Of a stretch of DNA of 64,000 nucleotides, positions 27,901 to 37,286 are shown piece after piece. Below the pieces are notes generated by a model. It was given only the letters and a program-made list of their open reading frames with translations, ran no database searches and was not told where the DNA came from. The position numbers and the translations under genes are program-made. Position 1 is the stretch's first letter; each line of letters starts with the position of its first letter. Source of the DNA: Yponomeuta sedellus (taxonomy: Eukaryota > Arthropoda > Insecta > Lepidoptera > Yponomeutidae); NCBI GenBank assembly GCA_934045075.1, contig OW203734.1:18147680-18211679 (forward strand), given 5' to 3'.

Positions 27901-30129
27901 CTGGGTCTTTTAAGCCCGTCTATAATTCTGCCCAAAATGTTATTACAAAAACTTTGGCAACTTAAACTCGAATGGGATCAGCCAGCTCCAAATAACATTC
28001 AAGTTTCATGGCTTGAATTCCAAGACAATATAAACCTACTCTCTAAAATCGAAATTCAAAGATCAGTCGTATGTGACGCGCCTATATTAATTGAAATGCA
28101 CTCTTTCAGCGATGCTTCGTTGTCTGCCTACGGTGCTTGCATCTACATAAGGTCAATTAATAGAAACAATGAAGTCACCGTTAGGTTGTTGTGCGCGAAA
28201 TCAAAGGTAACAAGCTTAAAACCTACTACTGTTCCACGGCTGGAGCTTTGCGCTGCACAACTAGCTTCGAGACTGTGTAATACCGTTAAAGAGTCAATAC
28301 GGTATGAATTTGATCGTATAATCCACTGGTGCGACTCCAGTACAGTCTTGGCGTGGTTGACAGGTTCTCCTCACAAATTAAAAACATTTGTGGCTAATAG
28401 GGTAGGTGAAATCGTTGAAACTACTACACCATCTTCCTGGCGTTACGTGCCCACTGACCAAAATCCTGCTGACTTGATCTCTCGAGGTGTAAATGCTGCT
28501 CAGTTAACAAAATCAACCTTGTGGTGGAATGGGCCGAGCTTTCTGACACAGGATGTAACAAAATGGCCAATTTTAAAGTCAAATGTAAAGTTTCACGACT
28601 TACCTGAAGTAAAAACCATGGTCTCACTTGTCAAAGCCGATCCTATTATAAAATTTAATAATTTCTCAAAATTCACTAAATTACAAAGAGTGTTTGCGTA
28701 CGTAAACAGATTCCTCTTTAATGCAAAAAACCCAAAAAACAAACGTGTAGGTATCTTATCTGTCCACGAACTAAACGAGTCATTTAATCTGCTCTGTGCG
28801 ACGGCTCAGCAACAAAGCTTTCCACAAGAATATAAAGCTCTTTCTAAAACTCAAGCCATAAGCATAAAATCAAGAATTTTACCTTTGACACCTTTTATGG
28901 ATGAACAAAAATTGATTAGAGTCGGAGGCCGAATTAGTTCCTCTGACTACACTTATGAAAAAAAGCATCCGGTCTTACTAGATTCGTCACATCACTTGTG
29001 CAAACTCATCTTTGAAAATGAGCACATTCGTAACATGCATGCTGGACCACAGTTATTACTGGCTACAGTTAGGGAAACTGTTTGGCCCATCAATGGACGA
29101 CATCTTGCACGACGTACGGTCCATAACTGCCTGCGATGTAGACGAGTACAAGGTAAAACTCTTTGCCCTAAAATGGGTAACCTGCCATCGCAAAGAATCA
29201 CCCCTGACTTTCCATTCAAATCGGTAGGCATCGATTTCGCTGGACCTTTTCTTGTACTAAATCGGAAGGGAAAAGGTGCCAGACTAATGAAATCCTATCT
29301 ATGTCTTTTTGTTTGCCTTCGATATAAATGTCTACACCTCGAAGCTGTAAGCGACCTAACCAAAGATGCATTCGTTATGACCTTAAGGAGGTTCGTTGCG
29401 CGCCGCGGTAAGCCAGTGGAGATCTTTTGTGACAATGGGCGAAACTTTGTGGCCGCCGCCAAGGAATTGGCATCATTTCTAAATTGTAATACCTATGCTC
29501 TATCTGACTTTGCCGCGCAAGAAGGCTTTAAATTTATTTTCACACCCACTTACGCTCCTCATTTCGGGGGCATCTGGGAAGCAGGCGTGAAATCCGCAAA
29601 ATATCATATAAAGCGTGTAATGGGAAATACTCACCTTACATTTGAAGAGATTTCCACTCTCTTTGCGCAAGTGGAGGCCATTCTTAATAGCCGTCCCTTG
29701 TGCCCATTATCCTCATCCCCTAACGATTTCCTCTCCCTCTCCCCAGGGCACTTTCTCATCGGAAGACCACTCAACGCGCTACCATCACTAGCCTTGGGCG
29801 ACTGCAAGGAGAGTCAGCTAAACCGATATGCCCGTGTCGAGAAAACCCGACAACACTTCTGGCAACGTTGGCAACGGGAGTATATATCAGAACTGCAGCA
29901 ACGCACTAAATGGAAGACGAACAAAGCCAAATTGAATGTCGGCGATTTAGTCCTCATCCACGATGACGCCGCTCCTCCCTTATGCTGGCGTCTTGGACGA
30001 ATACTGAGGTTGTTTCCTGGACCCGATGGACTTTCACGTGTGGCCGACATCAGCACCACGAGAGGAACCTACCGAAGACCCCTGGTTCGTCTCTGCCCTC
30101 TACCAACGGAGCAAGATCTTCAAGGTTGA
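24925..30129 (+). CDS. gag-pol: BEL/Pao Gag-Pol polyprotein
   Basis: I chose ATG 24925; the open frame extends only six codons upstream, to a TTG. Numbered from that TTG (24907), the order is: coiled-coil N-terminus (~15-120); DUF1759 Gag (~143-320, FNGAYFRWLEFRDTF); knuckles CIICNQNHKIYDC and CLNCLRQGHPTHKC (~366-412); DUF1758 aspartic protease (LLDCGSQSSFI, ~482); RT (RVVFDGSA, TGDIEKMYRQV, catalytic FYVDDLITG ~894); RNase H (SFSDASLSAYGA, VPRLELCAAQL); integrase zinc domain (NCLRCRRV) and D,D,E core (GIDFAGPF ~1442, CDNGRNF ~1509, GGIWEAGVK ~1557); and DUF5641 C-terminus (GRILRLFPGPDGL). Stop at 30127-30129. No frameshift or stop; full family length. Confidence 0.93.
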   Translation: MTTSTEGKELKGLLTKRSSVKGQITKFKNYLSKITEQPHLTSIEVAELSLKLGKLEGLSAKFDDLQSQIEVINHENLTAEIDERDNIEQDLIICIAHAKGILDKQNEIKNAIEHDRRASVFQEAQCSHDHQDAGVKLPQIQIAKFNGAYFRWLEFRDTFTSLIHKNERISAIQKFHYLISYLEGDAARVISNIEVSSDNYNDAWTLLSDRYNNRRLLINHHLKSLFSTQTQARESDSALRYLVDHVTKNLRALASLGQPTDKWDTLIIYMISAKLDSRTLMKWEEYRNDIEGDVPSLEQFYKFLIDRADVLESINRSKFDHNNYFKPPQYAPVASNNYKQYNNTKSFAATNFDKSSVYLCIICNQNHKIYDCPIFKRMTIDERLNEVSKYKLCLNCLRQGHPTHKCRMGPCRECKKRHNSLLHKQNNANNVAVATASNSEIVNNFAKQNKNEIILSTAMIEVCNPITKQTERVRALLDCGSQSSFITKSLQKSLNLNTNSIDLNVIGIGNNNADKVSESCVVQLKSTNNSYDVTVSCLILNELTGDLPKAPVDITQLNLPKGILLADPAFNQPAPIQVLIGADIFWDILKCQQKSLGSNNPKLQNSHFGWLIAGPILNSKVKQPNKINCNHARLTNDLSKESEVENLLTKFWELEELPSKTLLSESEKMCEQHFVSHVSRLNSGRFCVKLPLVDSPDCLGDSYHLAKKRFLNLEKRFKRDPNLKQEYSKFIQEYNDLGHLSESLNPQPNPSYFLCHHAVFKQDSESTKIRVVFDGSAATSSGYSVNDLQLVGPNVQDSLFSILLRARQYKYLLTGDIEKMYRQVLVSEEDRDLQLILWREDESQPIKTLRLNTITYGTAGASYLSTRCLWQIGEECDDEQIKTIIQKDFYVDDLITGCDDAEQLKIILKSVTSTLSKGCFKLRKFKTNCPSLFEHSDLNIQQNLTLSESSSTLGLGWNPNSDTLNFPAIIIDKNDKITKRTIMSTSFKIFDPLGLLSPSIILPKMLLQKLWQLKLEWDQPAPNNIQVSWLEFQDNINLLSKIEIQRSVVCDAPILIEMHSFSDASLSAYGACIYIRSINRNNEVTVRLLCAKSKVTSLKPTTVPRLELCAAQLASRLCNTVKESIRYEFDRIIHWCDSSTVLAWLTGSPHKLKTFVANRVGEIVETTTPSSWRYVPTDQNPADLISRGVNAAQLTKSTLWWNGPSFLTQDVTKWPILKSNVKFHDLPEVKTMVSLVKADPIIKFNNFSKFTKLQRVFAYVNRFLFNAKNPKNKRVGILSVHELNESFNLLCATAQQQSFPQEYKALSKTQAISIKSRILPLTPFMDEQKLIRVGGRISSSDYTYEKKHPVLLDSSHHLCKLIFENEHIRNMHAGPQLLLATVRETVWPINGRHLARRTVHNCLRCRRVQGKTLCPKMGNLPSQRITPDFPFKSVGIDFAGPFLVLNRKGKGARLMKSYLCLFVCLRYKCLHLEAVSDLTKDAFVMTLRRFVARRGKPVEIFCDNGRNFVAAAKELASFLNCNTYALSDFAAQEGFKFIFTPTYAPHFGGIWEAGVKSAKYHIKRVMGNTHLTFEEISTLFAQVEAILNSRPLCPLSSSPNDFLSLSPGHFLIGRPLNALPSLALGDCKESQLNRYARVEKTRQHFWQRWQREYISELQQRTKWKTNKAKLNVGDLVLIHDDAAPPLCWRLGRILRLFPGPDGLSRVADISTTRGTYRRPLVRLCPLPTEQDLQG

Positions 30130-30143
30130 AAGGACCACGCCTT

Positions 30144-30158
30144 CCAACGGGGGGAATA
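30144..30158 (+). promoter_or_regulatory. Polypurine tract of the nested BEL/Pao element
   Basis: AACGGGGGGAATA immediately precedes the 3' LTR, the expected site for plus-strand priming. Confidence 0.75.
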
Positions 30159-30411
30159 TGTTCAAGCGCCTTCAACTTTCTTCGTCGCAACAAGTCACTC
30201 GAGACCCTTGATTTGCAAACTGCAAAATGCCAGGCGCTGAATTATGTACTTCTACCTTCAATCTCATCTTTTTTTTATTACCTTCCTCTCGAAACTTCAA
30301 TCAAAATTGTATCTGCACCAAAATTATTGCTAAATTAACTAATTAAACTCTGTCAAGTGAGTTTGGGCTTTTATTCCTAAAAACTGAAGCCACATAGTGT
30401 CCGCGAAGACA
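30159..30411 (+). repeat. 3' LTR of the nested BEL/Pao element
   Basis: 253 bp, 251 matching the 5' LTR by eye. Followed by AAGAC, at which the gypsy frame resumes. Confidence 0.92.
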
Positions 30412-31656
30412 AAGACTATTCTCCTCAATCCAGATTCGGAGCAAGTGGTTGATGTTCATCAACACTTCAGACTGAAAAACAATCGAGTCTATCGTATTAC
30501 TGACGGCGGTCTCCGTTGGGTCGTTCCAAAAGCTGTTAGATGGCAGATTTTGAAGCGGAACCATGACGACATTGGCCATTTTGGGTTCGATAAGACGTTG
30601 TCTCGAATCAAAGAAACATATTGGTTTCCCAAAATGCGTCGATTCGTCAAGAAGTACGTCGGTGCTTGCCTCGAATGTGCACACCATAAAGCGACAGGAG
30701 GGCTCAAAGAAGGGTTCCTTCATCCAATCCCTAAAATTGAAAGACCGTTTCATACGATACACGCTGACCACCTTGGGCCTTTTGTGCTTAGCAAACGAGG
30801 AAACTGCTATTTATTGGTGATTGTAGATGGGTTCACAAAGTTTGTTAATATTACGCCAGTTCGAAATACCAAATCAATGACTACAATCAGAGTGATTCGC
30901 GATCATATTAGTTATTTCGGGGCACCTTCCAGGCTGATCACAGATCGTGGCACTTGTTTTACAAGCAAAGCATTTCAAGATTTTATAAAGGGTACGGGCA
31001 TTAAACATATCCTTAATGCAGTCGCGACCCCGAGAGCTAATGGACAAGTGGAGCGGTTTAATAGGACCATCCTTGATGCTTTGTCCACTAAGACACATGG
31101 TCACGACGATAGGACATGGGACGACATTGTACCTGAAGTACAGATCGGGCTCAATACCACAGTTCACAAAACTACTCAAAAGAGCCCATCTGAACTAGTA
31201 TTTGGGTTCAGAATGACGAGTACTTCAGAATCTATCATGAGCGACGTAATAGACGATACACTCAATATTGTTTCGCCAGAAAATATAGCAGAAATGAGAC
31301 AAGAGACTGGTGACCTTATCAGGGCACGACAGGAGAAAGAAAGGGAAAGATTTAATAGAAAACGAAAGAATCCACATGCCTATAAAGAGGGAGACCTTGT
31401 TCGTGTGGAAAGGGAAGTAGGTTCGAACGACGGAAAGTCAAGAAAACTAGTTGCTAAATACCAAGGCCCATATCGGGTAACTAAGGTTCTCCCTAATGAC
31501 AGATTTGTCATAGAAGATACACCTATTACGAGAAAACGTAACCAACGGTATGAGGCAGTAGTGTCTGTCGATAAATTACGTCCCTGGTTAAATTTATCCA
31601 CTAATCTAGAAAGTTCGTCCGAGGAAGGCAAAAGCGAATCAGAAACTGAGGCTTAG
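30412..31656 (+). pseudogene. Gypsy integrase, severed from its gag-pol by the BEL insertion
   Basis: Continues the frame of 20231-23970 after the duplicated AAGAC (30412-30416). The zinc-binding H-H-C-C domain spans ~30559-30690 (GHFGFDKTL, CLECAHHK). The catalytic triad is visible as D in HADHLGPF, D in LITDRGTCF and E in NGQVERFNR. The C-terminal region has the GPYRVTKVLPNDRF motif typical of gypsy integrases, then an acidic tail ending at TAG 31654-31656. The domain looks intact, but without an upstream start it is not expected to be translated from the gypsy message. Confidence 0.88.
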
Positions 31657-32285
31657 TCAAGGAATTAACTGGTAGACATTCATAAAACAACGTGCTTTAC
31701 CCCTTGCTTACAAATTATTATTTATATCGTCTTAACTTGAAGCTCTAGTAAATCTAACATATTTTGTTAATGTTACGATCATTGAGGACCTTTAAAAAAA
31801 ATTATAGCTAATTTTATTGATGATTATTGTTTTTTCAAATTCGAATACTTCATGTAAACAGTCAGCGCTTATGTGAATATTGTATTAATATGTACCAAAT
31901 GGAATGTTATGGTACGATTACTTTTGATTACGTTTGTACTACATGAAGCAATAAAGTGAATTGAATTGATATAATATTGATGACTTAATGATAATGTAAA
32001 TGTATTATATGAAGTTAAGCGATTGATGAATTAATTGGTGTGATAAGTGGTTTTGGTGAAGTTTTGTATTGTTAATATTTATCTATATTTATCAATATTG
32101 CTTTACAGCAATGAAGCATTTAGTGTGTGATTTATTTTATCAATTATTCAGAGTCATGTTTACATATCAAACCAGATATACAATATGTTATCAGTTCCTT
32201 TTTGTTTTAAATAGGTTTTACCATGAGCTGTATTACACACGTTAAATAGTGTACGGGACGTACCACTAAGGTCAGATGGCCGAAC
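31657..32285 (+). other. Gypsy 3' untranslated region
   Basis: AT-rich, no ORF. The bases before the 3' LTR read AAGGTCAGATGGCCGAAC rather than a run of purines, so a standard polypurine tract is not obvious. Confidence 0.6.
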
Positions 32286-32785
32286 TGTAAGCATTATTTA
32301 ACATGTAACTAATATTAACTGTAGTATTATCTAGCTAGTATTGCCATGATTACATTTAATTAATTATACTGTTACTACGACACGGTTTATATTTTACGAT
32401 TTATAATTTGCGTTGCTTAATTTGTTTTGAACGGATTTTATTAGTCAAGTAATTTATTGAGAATTGTAAAACTATTTTGTTTAAAGTAGAAACCTTTGTT
32501 AAAATCATATTCACAATTTAAAATAATAAATATACTCACAATATTAAACACTTTGAGTTGTATAAGCAAATAGGACGGGTTTCGAATCGACTAAAGAGAA
32601 TGTTTAGTGGCGCCACCTGTATTCAAAACCCGTAACTATTCAACCTGTATAAATACTCGTCTAAACTGTGAAGCAGGGCATTCTATTTTTGGATTTTGTC
32701 TGAAGCGGTCGTAGTGACCAATAAATTGTTGAAAACTATCCGGATTTTAATACTTTATCCTCTTCGAGCCCAAGTTGTGACTTCA
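32286..32785 (+). repeat. 3' LTR of the gypsy element
   Basis: 500 bp, one mismatch to 18900-19399. TATAAATA at 32648-32655. AACG duplication at 32786-32789. Confidence 0.92.
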
Positions 32786-32789
32786 AACG

Positions 32790-33119
32790 CTTCTTCGAAT
32801 TTTTTGCTTAAACTATAGTTTACTCGAGCATTAACTGACTTATTAACAATAGTAAGTGTTTATATTTGGTTCTGTATACGTTATTTAGTTTGACAACATT
32901 TGTAAAAGACGGGCATAATAAAATCTTCAACTTAAAAACAATAATTTCTTTTCATCTTGCGATCAGTCTTTTTTGTGGGAATTGTAATGTCCTGAATCGT
33001 TGAAATGTATTTAAAATTGATTGCACCTCGTATAGGCGAAACACTAGTCATAACTTTGAAAGCATGGTTCAATTAACTCACTAGTATGAGTCTGTTACAA
33101 TCAGTAGAAATACAGGCAT
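32790..33119. other. Spacer, nothing recognised
   Basis: Unique AT-rich flank of the gypsy insertion. Confidence 0.5.
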
Positions 33120-33456
33120 TGTGATTGGAATCAATCACTTGAGTTAAGCAACAACAGGCGTGGTCAGGCGCAGGATTGGTGACCGTCCCGTGACTACCAC
33201 TAGTGGCATTTTTTTGAGCGCCTCCGTACTTTGCAAGGCTCTTTTAGCCGTTTGCGCCGGCTATCATGTGATGGCAGATGTTAAGCCATGTCAGAGGCCT
33301 TATGGGCGGCTTGATTACTTCTGGTGTTAGGCCCGCCACTGTCTTACAATCATCCACCAATCCGGTCTTGATGGTGGTGAAGTATGGCCTAACCTTCCTG
33401 CGATGCAAGAAGAGACCCGTGTCCCAGCACTGGGGACACACGAGGGTTGATATCGA
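33120..33456 (+). mobile_element. SINE-5S
   Basis: Has the 5S-like promoter block (GAGTTAAGCAACAACAGGCG, GGTGACCGTCCCGTGACTAC) and the conserved 3' end GGGACACACGAGGGTTGATA. The first ~15 bp of the consensus (CATGGCCTAGTCGAACC) are missing. Confidence 0.8.
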
Positions 33457-34019
33457 CGGGAATTTGTGCTGCGGATATTGTTACCATTGTATTTATTTTC
33501 TTACCAATATGTTAACATTATTATGTTGAATGTACTTTTTTAATACATTCTGTTATTTGTATTATGTTGTATGGCTAAAATGGTTTGTCTTCCAGCAGAT
33601 AACACACTGAAAGTAAACAACAAATCAGCGTATACGCACCACTCATTTTACTACGAAAGTGCTACGAAATGCTACTACGCACTCCTACACGGCCGTAGCG
33701 CTACGCACTACGCGACTCATGGAGGTAAACTGCAAACGGTAGGAGAACATGGAGAACATCTAGGGCACATTTACATTAAAACCAACAGCGTACACTAAAT
33801 ATTTTTGTCCTTAAAATATAGAAATCAGAAGACTACGTTTTGGCTACATAGGTGTCTCAAGTCCTTTTATGTCTTTGATGTAAAGCATTCTCTATCTGTC
33901 TATCTATTTATCTATCTTCGTAACCAAATCTAAGAAATAATATGTTCAGCCATTATTTTTATTAAGGGGCCTCGATGCGATAAGACTAGCGCTACCAATG
34001 GAAATAGTAGATTATGCAT
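33457..34019. other. Spacer, nothing recognised
   Basis: A short ATG frame at 33571-33798 (75 codons) has no recognisable motif and I do not call it a gene. A TCTATC-rich patch lies near 33890-33920. Confidence 0.45.
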
Positions 34020-34215
34020 TAAGGGAATAAAACCATGTATTACGTCATGGGCGGTATATTGAACCCTGAGCGGAGCGAAGGACTCCGAGTTAACTCCCGA
34101 GCGCAGCGAGGGAGTTAAGTTTTAACTCCTGAGCGAAGCGAGGGAGTTATGTAGAGTCCTGAGTGAAGCCAGGGGTTCATACCGCCCGAGACTAAGACAT
34201 GTTTTATTCCAGAGG
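34020..34215. mobile_element. Compound palindromic element with GAGCG-AGCGAGGGAG units
   Basis: The outer arms GGAATAAAACCATGTATTAC…GGGCGGTAT and ATACCGCCC…ACATGTTTTATTCC pair imperfectly. Inside are four short units such as TAACTCCCGAGCGCAGCGAG GGAGTTA, each itself a hairpin. A minus-strand frame of 70 codons (34115-34327) runs through it. I take it as a MITE-like foldback rather than a gene. Confidence 0.55.
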
Positions 34216-34604
34216 TGAATACTCTACTTTTCACACCATCTGGGAGACAATAAAAAGACAGGGCTGCATAAGTCGAACAACAATTCGAATTTCGAATTGC
34301 AATGCGGGGCTTCTTCATAGTTTTCATGCGAATTTTGACATTCTAAATTCAAATCACTTTATTCCCTAGGGAAATTCTTCATTATTATTGCCCTCGAGAG
34401 ACAAGGCTATGCTTTACGATGATATTTGACGGTACGTAATAAGGCATTGTCGAGCAGGAGGTGTGAAAAAATCATTACACTTTTGTACAGATTGTTCTCG
34501 CAAAAAGAGTCAGAAACATTTCTCAATCATGTTAATAGTGATTTTTAGGACCTATGCCTAAGAACCTAGGATCACGGACCTTGATAATTCTATGTCATAG
34601 ATTC

Positions 34605-34853
34605 GACGGTTTCGGTGGTGCAGCGGGTTGGCACGCTGACTGTAAAACCGAAGGTCTCAGGTTCGATCTCCGGCCGGGTCAAACTAGGAAACGAACTTTT
34701 CTAGTTTGTCTCGGGTCTTATCGGATGTTATCTATGTATGTATTTATTGTATTAAATCTATCGTAGAGTTAGCACCTGTAACACAAGTCATTTAGTTGTA
34801 CTTAGTATGGGGCTAACAAGATCTGTGTTATAATGTCCATGAATATTATACAT
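34605..34853 (+). mobile_element. SINE-E (tRNA-derived)
   Basis: The tRNA-like head has box A TCGGTGGTGCAGCGGGTTGG and box B CAGGTTCGATCTCCGG. The body is GGTCAAACTAGGAAACGAAC through GTCCATGAATATTA. Second copy at 44350-44597. Confidence 0.78.
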
Positions 34854-34918
34854 GGTTGTTATTATCGTTAAGCTATCTAGTTTTGCAATTTTTGCCTAAA
34901 AAGCTCTTTAATTGTGTA

Positions 34919-35125
34919 TTGACTGCCTCGTTGGTCTAGCCGCTAAGGCGCTTGGTTTCCAAGACAGAGGTCGTGGGTTCGATTCCCACTGGGAGCCGCC
35001 ATACATTTGTATCAGTGGCCTCAGTCTGGTTGTGTTTTCATGTTTGTGACGTCCTTGCCTGATTACCATAGTATTGGTATCCTAGTTTGGGACCAGGTCA
35101 AGTGATTGTGTTGTGTGGAAGTTAT
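34919..35125 (+). mobile_element. SINE-G (tRNA-derived)
   Basis: The head GACTGCCTCGTTGGTCTAGC CGCTAAGG (box A) and GTGGGTTCGATTCCCAC (box B) could fold as a tRNA. The body runs through GTTGTGTTTTCATGTTTGTG and ends near TTGTGTTGTGTGG. Other copies: 36922, 37763, 43742 and 61772. Confidence 0.75.
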
Positions 35126-35399
35126 TATTATTGATCAGACACTTTTTGCAACAGTGATCAGTACAAAAGTACATGATTTTATTCCATTAATGGCGCTATT
35201 ATTACTGCATGAAGCCCTTAATGCGTTATTAAGTAACATATACATATTTCCAAAACTTTCAAAGATAAAAAAATCACACTATCAAGCCAGTGCGTACCTA
35301 CAATCAAGTGAGCAAAATTCAAACTTAAAAGTACAAGTTTACTCGCAATGTTTTCCACTTAACGTTACTGTAAACCTTACAGGAACACGTCAACTGGAG

Positions 35400-35660
35400 T
35401 AAACAACACAGCGCGACACTGCCATACTAAACTAACTAATGCGAGACGACGCAGCACAAAAATAGGCGACACACAGCCCGAAAATATCACCGGCAAAACC
35501 AGCACTTGTTTCGAACACATTGTTTACTTATCACACCTTGTAAGAGCGCAGACGTCGCGAAGTATCTTGGCGCCGGAGTGTAACTTCGTTATCTTTTAGG
35601 GGCGCTAAAACGTCGCTGCCTCCACACGGCAGCACGCGGCGCCCGGTGCCCGTACAGTGC
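35400..35660. other. CpG-rich unique island
   Basis: Richer in G, C and CpG than its surroundings, with no repeat partner in the window. It could be a promoter or non-coding first exon of a host gene, but no TATA, splice site or ORF decides the strand. Confidence 0.3.
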
Positions 35661-35797
35661 GTCCTTCAGCGGCTCGATTGAGAGTAAAACCACGCCTTAA
35701 ATACTTACAAGCTCATCGACCTCTGACACATAAAATTACTTAGATTTAAGAAATCATAGTTGTATTCTTTTTCTGGTTGTGCAATAAAGTGTTCTCT

Positions 35798-36020
35798 CTC
35801 TCTCTCTTTCTCTCTCGTTCTCTCTCTCTCTCTGTGGCGCAGCGGTAGCGTATCTGCTTACCATGCGAGAGATCCCGTTTTCGAACCACGGCTGGGGACA
35901 AAAAACCCCAGGTCTTTGATGTTTACATGTTTGTGATGTCGCTGTTTCTGGTTCCCACGACACAGGGTATCCTACTGTAGGGCCAAAAACAATGTATGAG
36001 CTTGTATGTAAATGTTATGT
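35798..36020 (+). mobile_element. (CT)n tract and SINE-F
   Basis: A (CT)n run (35798-35833) abuts a complete SINE-F. The head is TGTGGCGCAGCGGTAGCG (box A) and CGTTTTCGAACCACGG (degenerate box B). The body is CAGGTCTTTGATGTTTACAT through TGAGCTTGTATGTAAATG. Confidence 0.78.
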
Positions 36021-36202
36021 TATTTCGTGGGCTGTATTTGATTTGTTTATTGTAAGTAATAACAACATTTAACTGGGTGTTTGTAACAAATTAATTAACC
36101 TCTATTATGTAAACCTAAGTAATTGAAAATTAATAGATTAAATGAAAAGGAAATATTGCAATCAAGACTGTTTAAATATATTCCCATATTGACCCAATTT
36201 GT

Positions 36203-36345
36203 GTCGTGGGAACCAGAAACCACGACATCACAAACATGTAAACATCCAAGCCCTGGGTTTTTTTATTTTTTGTTCCCAGCCGGGGTTCGAACCCGGTACC
36301 TCTTGCATAGTAGGTGGATGCGCTACCACTGCGCCACAGAGGCGG
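36203..36345 (-). mobile_element. SINE-F, minus strand
   Basis: Head and first part of the body only. Box B reads GGGGTTCGAACCCGG on the plus strand and box A ACCACTGCGCCACAGAGG. Inverted relative to 35834-36020, 180 bp away. Confidence 0.78.
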
Positions 36346-36679
36346 CTGTATTTTTCAAGATTATGGCTATTTAGTAATTTTAAACAAATTTTATAGAGAA
36401 TTGATGCGCTCCAAAGTGTCGTGAGATGAATACCATACAGTAACCGGAGGCAGTGTGCATCAACTCCAAGAAAAAGCGAAAGAGAACGTTGTTGGTATTA
36501 TACTTTTTACTCAGTTAGAAGTGTTGCTGTGGAGTTTCATTTTAAATGTTTTCGCGAGTGTTTGGGGTAACTACTTACCCACCGTGTTCTATAATGAGAG
36601 AATGTTTGGTATGTGCAAAGGAAAATGTACGTAATTTACAATGGTAAATTTACTAGTATATTTAATGACGTAGCCTACC

Positions 36680-36870
36680 TAACCATGTCTCAGACCCGTC
36701 ACTCATCTAGTGTAGGTGAAGATGCCACTGGATGCCGTTTAAATGATCTCACTACCTACGTAGATGCAGAGGCCATCCATCTAAAAATAATGTCCCAGGC
36801 ACTGCAGCGGCCAAGTGGTCCCTTCACTCATCTATTGTGGGCGAAGGTGCCACTGGATGCTGTATAAATC
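36680..36870 (+). repeat. Repeat N, two diverged tandem units
   Basis: The unit CACTCATCTAGTGTAGGTGA AGATGCCACTGGATGC occurs at ~36700 and again at ~36823. A third, inverted copy lies at 43262-43370. The 84-codon frame across it is not convincing. Confidence 0.5.
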
Positions 36871-36921
36871 ACTTCATTACGTAGTTGCAAAGACTAAAGA
36901 TTTTTTAACTTAACGAATTTG

Positions 36922-37060
36922 ACTGCCTTGGTTGTCTAGCGGTTAATGGTTGACTACCAAAACAGAGGTCGTGGTTTCGATGATTTGTATCGATGGCTTC
37001 AGTCAGGCTTGTATCCTGGAGGGGTAAGGAGATACCAGGGACTGCCATTTGCGATGGTCC
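36922..37060 (+). mobile_element. SINE-G, degraded
   Basis: Head GACTGCCTTGGTTGTCTAGC and box B GTCGTGGTTTCGATGATT. Truncated body. Confidence 0.6.
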
Positions 37061-37115
37061 TGAGTGAAGAAATATAAAGTTTTTTTTTTAAGGTTAACAC
37101 GAGCACTAGACATAA

Positions 37116-37286
37116 TTAAAACTGTTTTTATACAGATTTATGCTCGTTTATTACATTTTTACAATTTTCAGACGTTTCGGCACTTATCCAGTCATCCGAG
37201 ACCATGGCACCTGAAAAAGTGCCGAAACGTCGGAAAATTGTATTAATGTAATAAACAAGCATAAGTCCGTAGAAAAACAGTTTTAA
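37116..37286. mobile_element. Short foldback copy with GACGTTTCGGCA motif in both arms
   Basis: The arms TTAAAACTGTTTTTATACAG…CAGACGTTTCGGCAC and GTGCCGAAACGTCGG…AACAGTTTTAA pair along ~70 bp each. It is an internally shortened relative of 16570-16993, with homology also to the left of the arm (GGTTAACACGAGCACTAGAC). Confidence 0.65.

Larger units (their letters stand above)
23971..30411 (+). mobile_element. BEL/Pao retrotransposon, apparently intact, nested in gypsy pol
   Basis: A 6,441-bp element with 253-bp LTRs (two mismatches seen) and AAGAC duplications at 23966-23970 and 30412-30416. It has a tRNA-Arg primer site, one uninterrupted gag-pol ORF and a G-rich polypurine tract. It has no env, unlike the BEL element at 6197-11565. 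It sits in the same orientation as the gypsy element, between RNase H and integrase. All expected domains and catalytic residues are present, so it is a candidate autonomous copy. Confidence 0.93.
18900..32785 (+). mobile_element. Ty3/gypsy retrotransposon, mdg3/micropia-like, interrupted by a BEL/Pao element
   Basis: Two 500-bp LTRs (18900-19399 and 32286-32785) differ at one position by eye and are flanked by the 4-bp duplication AACG (18896-18899, 32786-32789). Without the 6,446-bp insertion the element is 7,440 bp. One gag-pol frame (1,659 codons if the insertion and duplicated AAGAC are disregarded) encodes Gag, protease, RT, RNase H and integrase. There is no env. Lineage is inferred from RT and RNase H motifs and the tRNA-Leu-like primer site. 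Only the BEL insertion breaks an otherwise open frame. Confidence 0.9.

Noticed and set aside
33571..33798. 75-codon ATG ORF
   Set aside because: No motif, no repeat partner and no splice or promoter context; compatible with chance.
34921..34998. Possible tRNA gene with good boxes A and B
   Set aside because: Continues into a shared SINE-G body and recurs in degraded form at 36922 and 43742.
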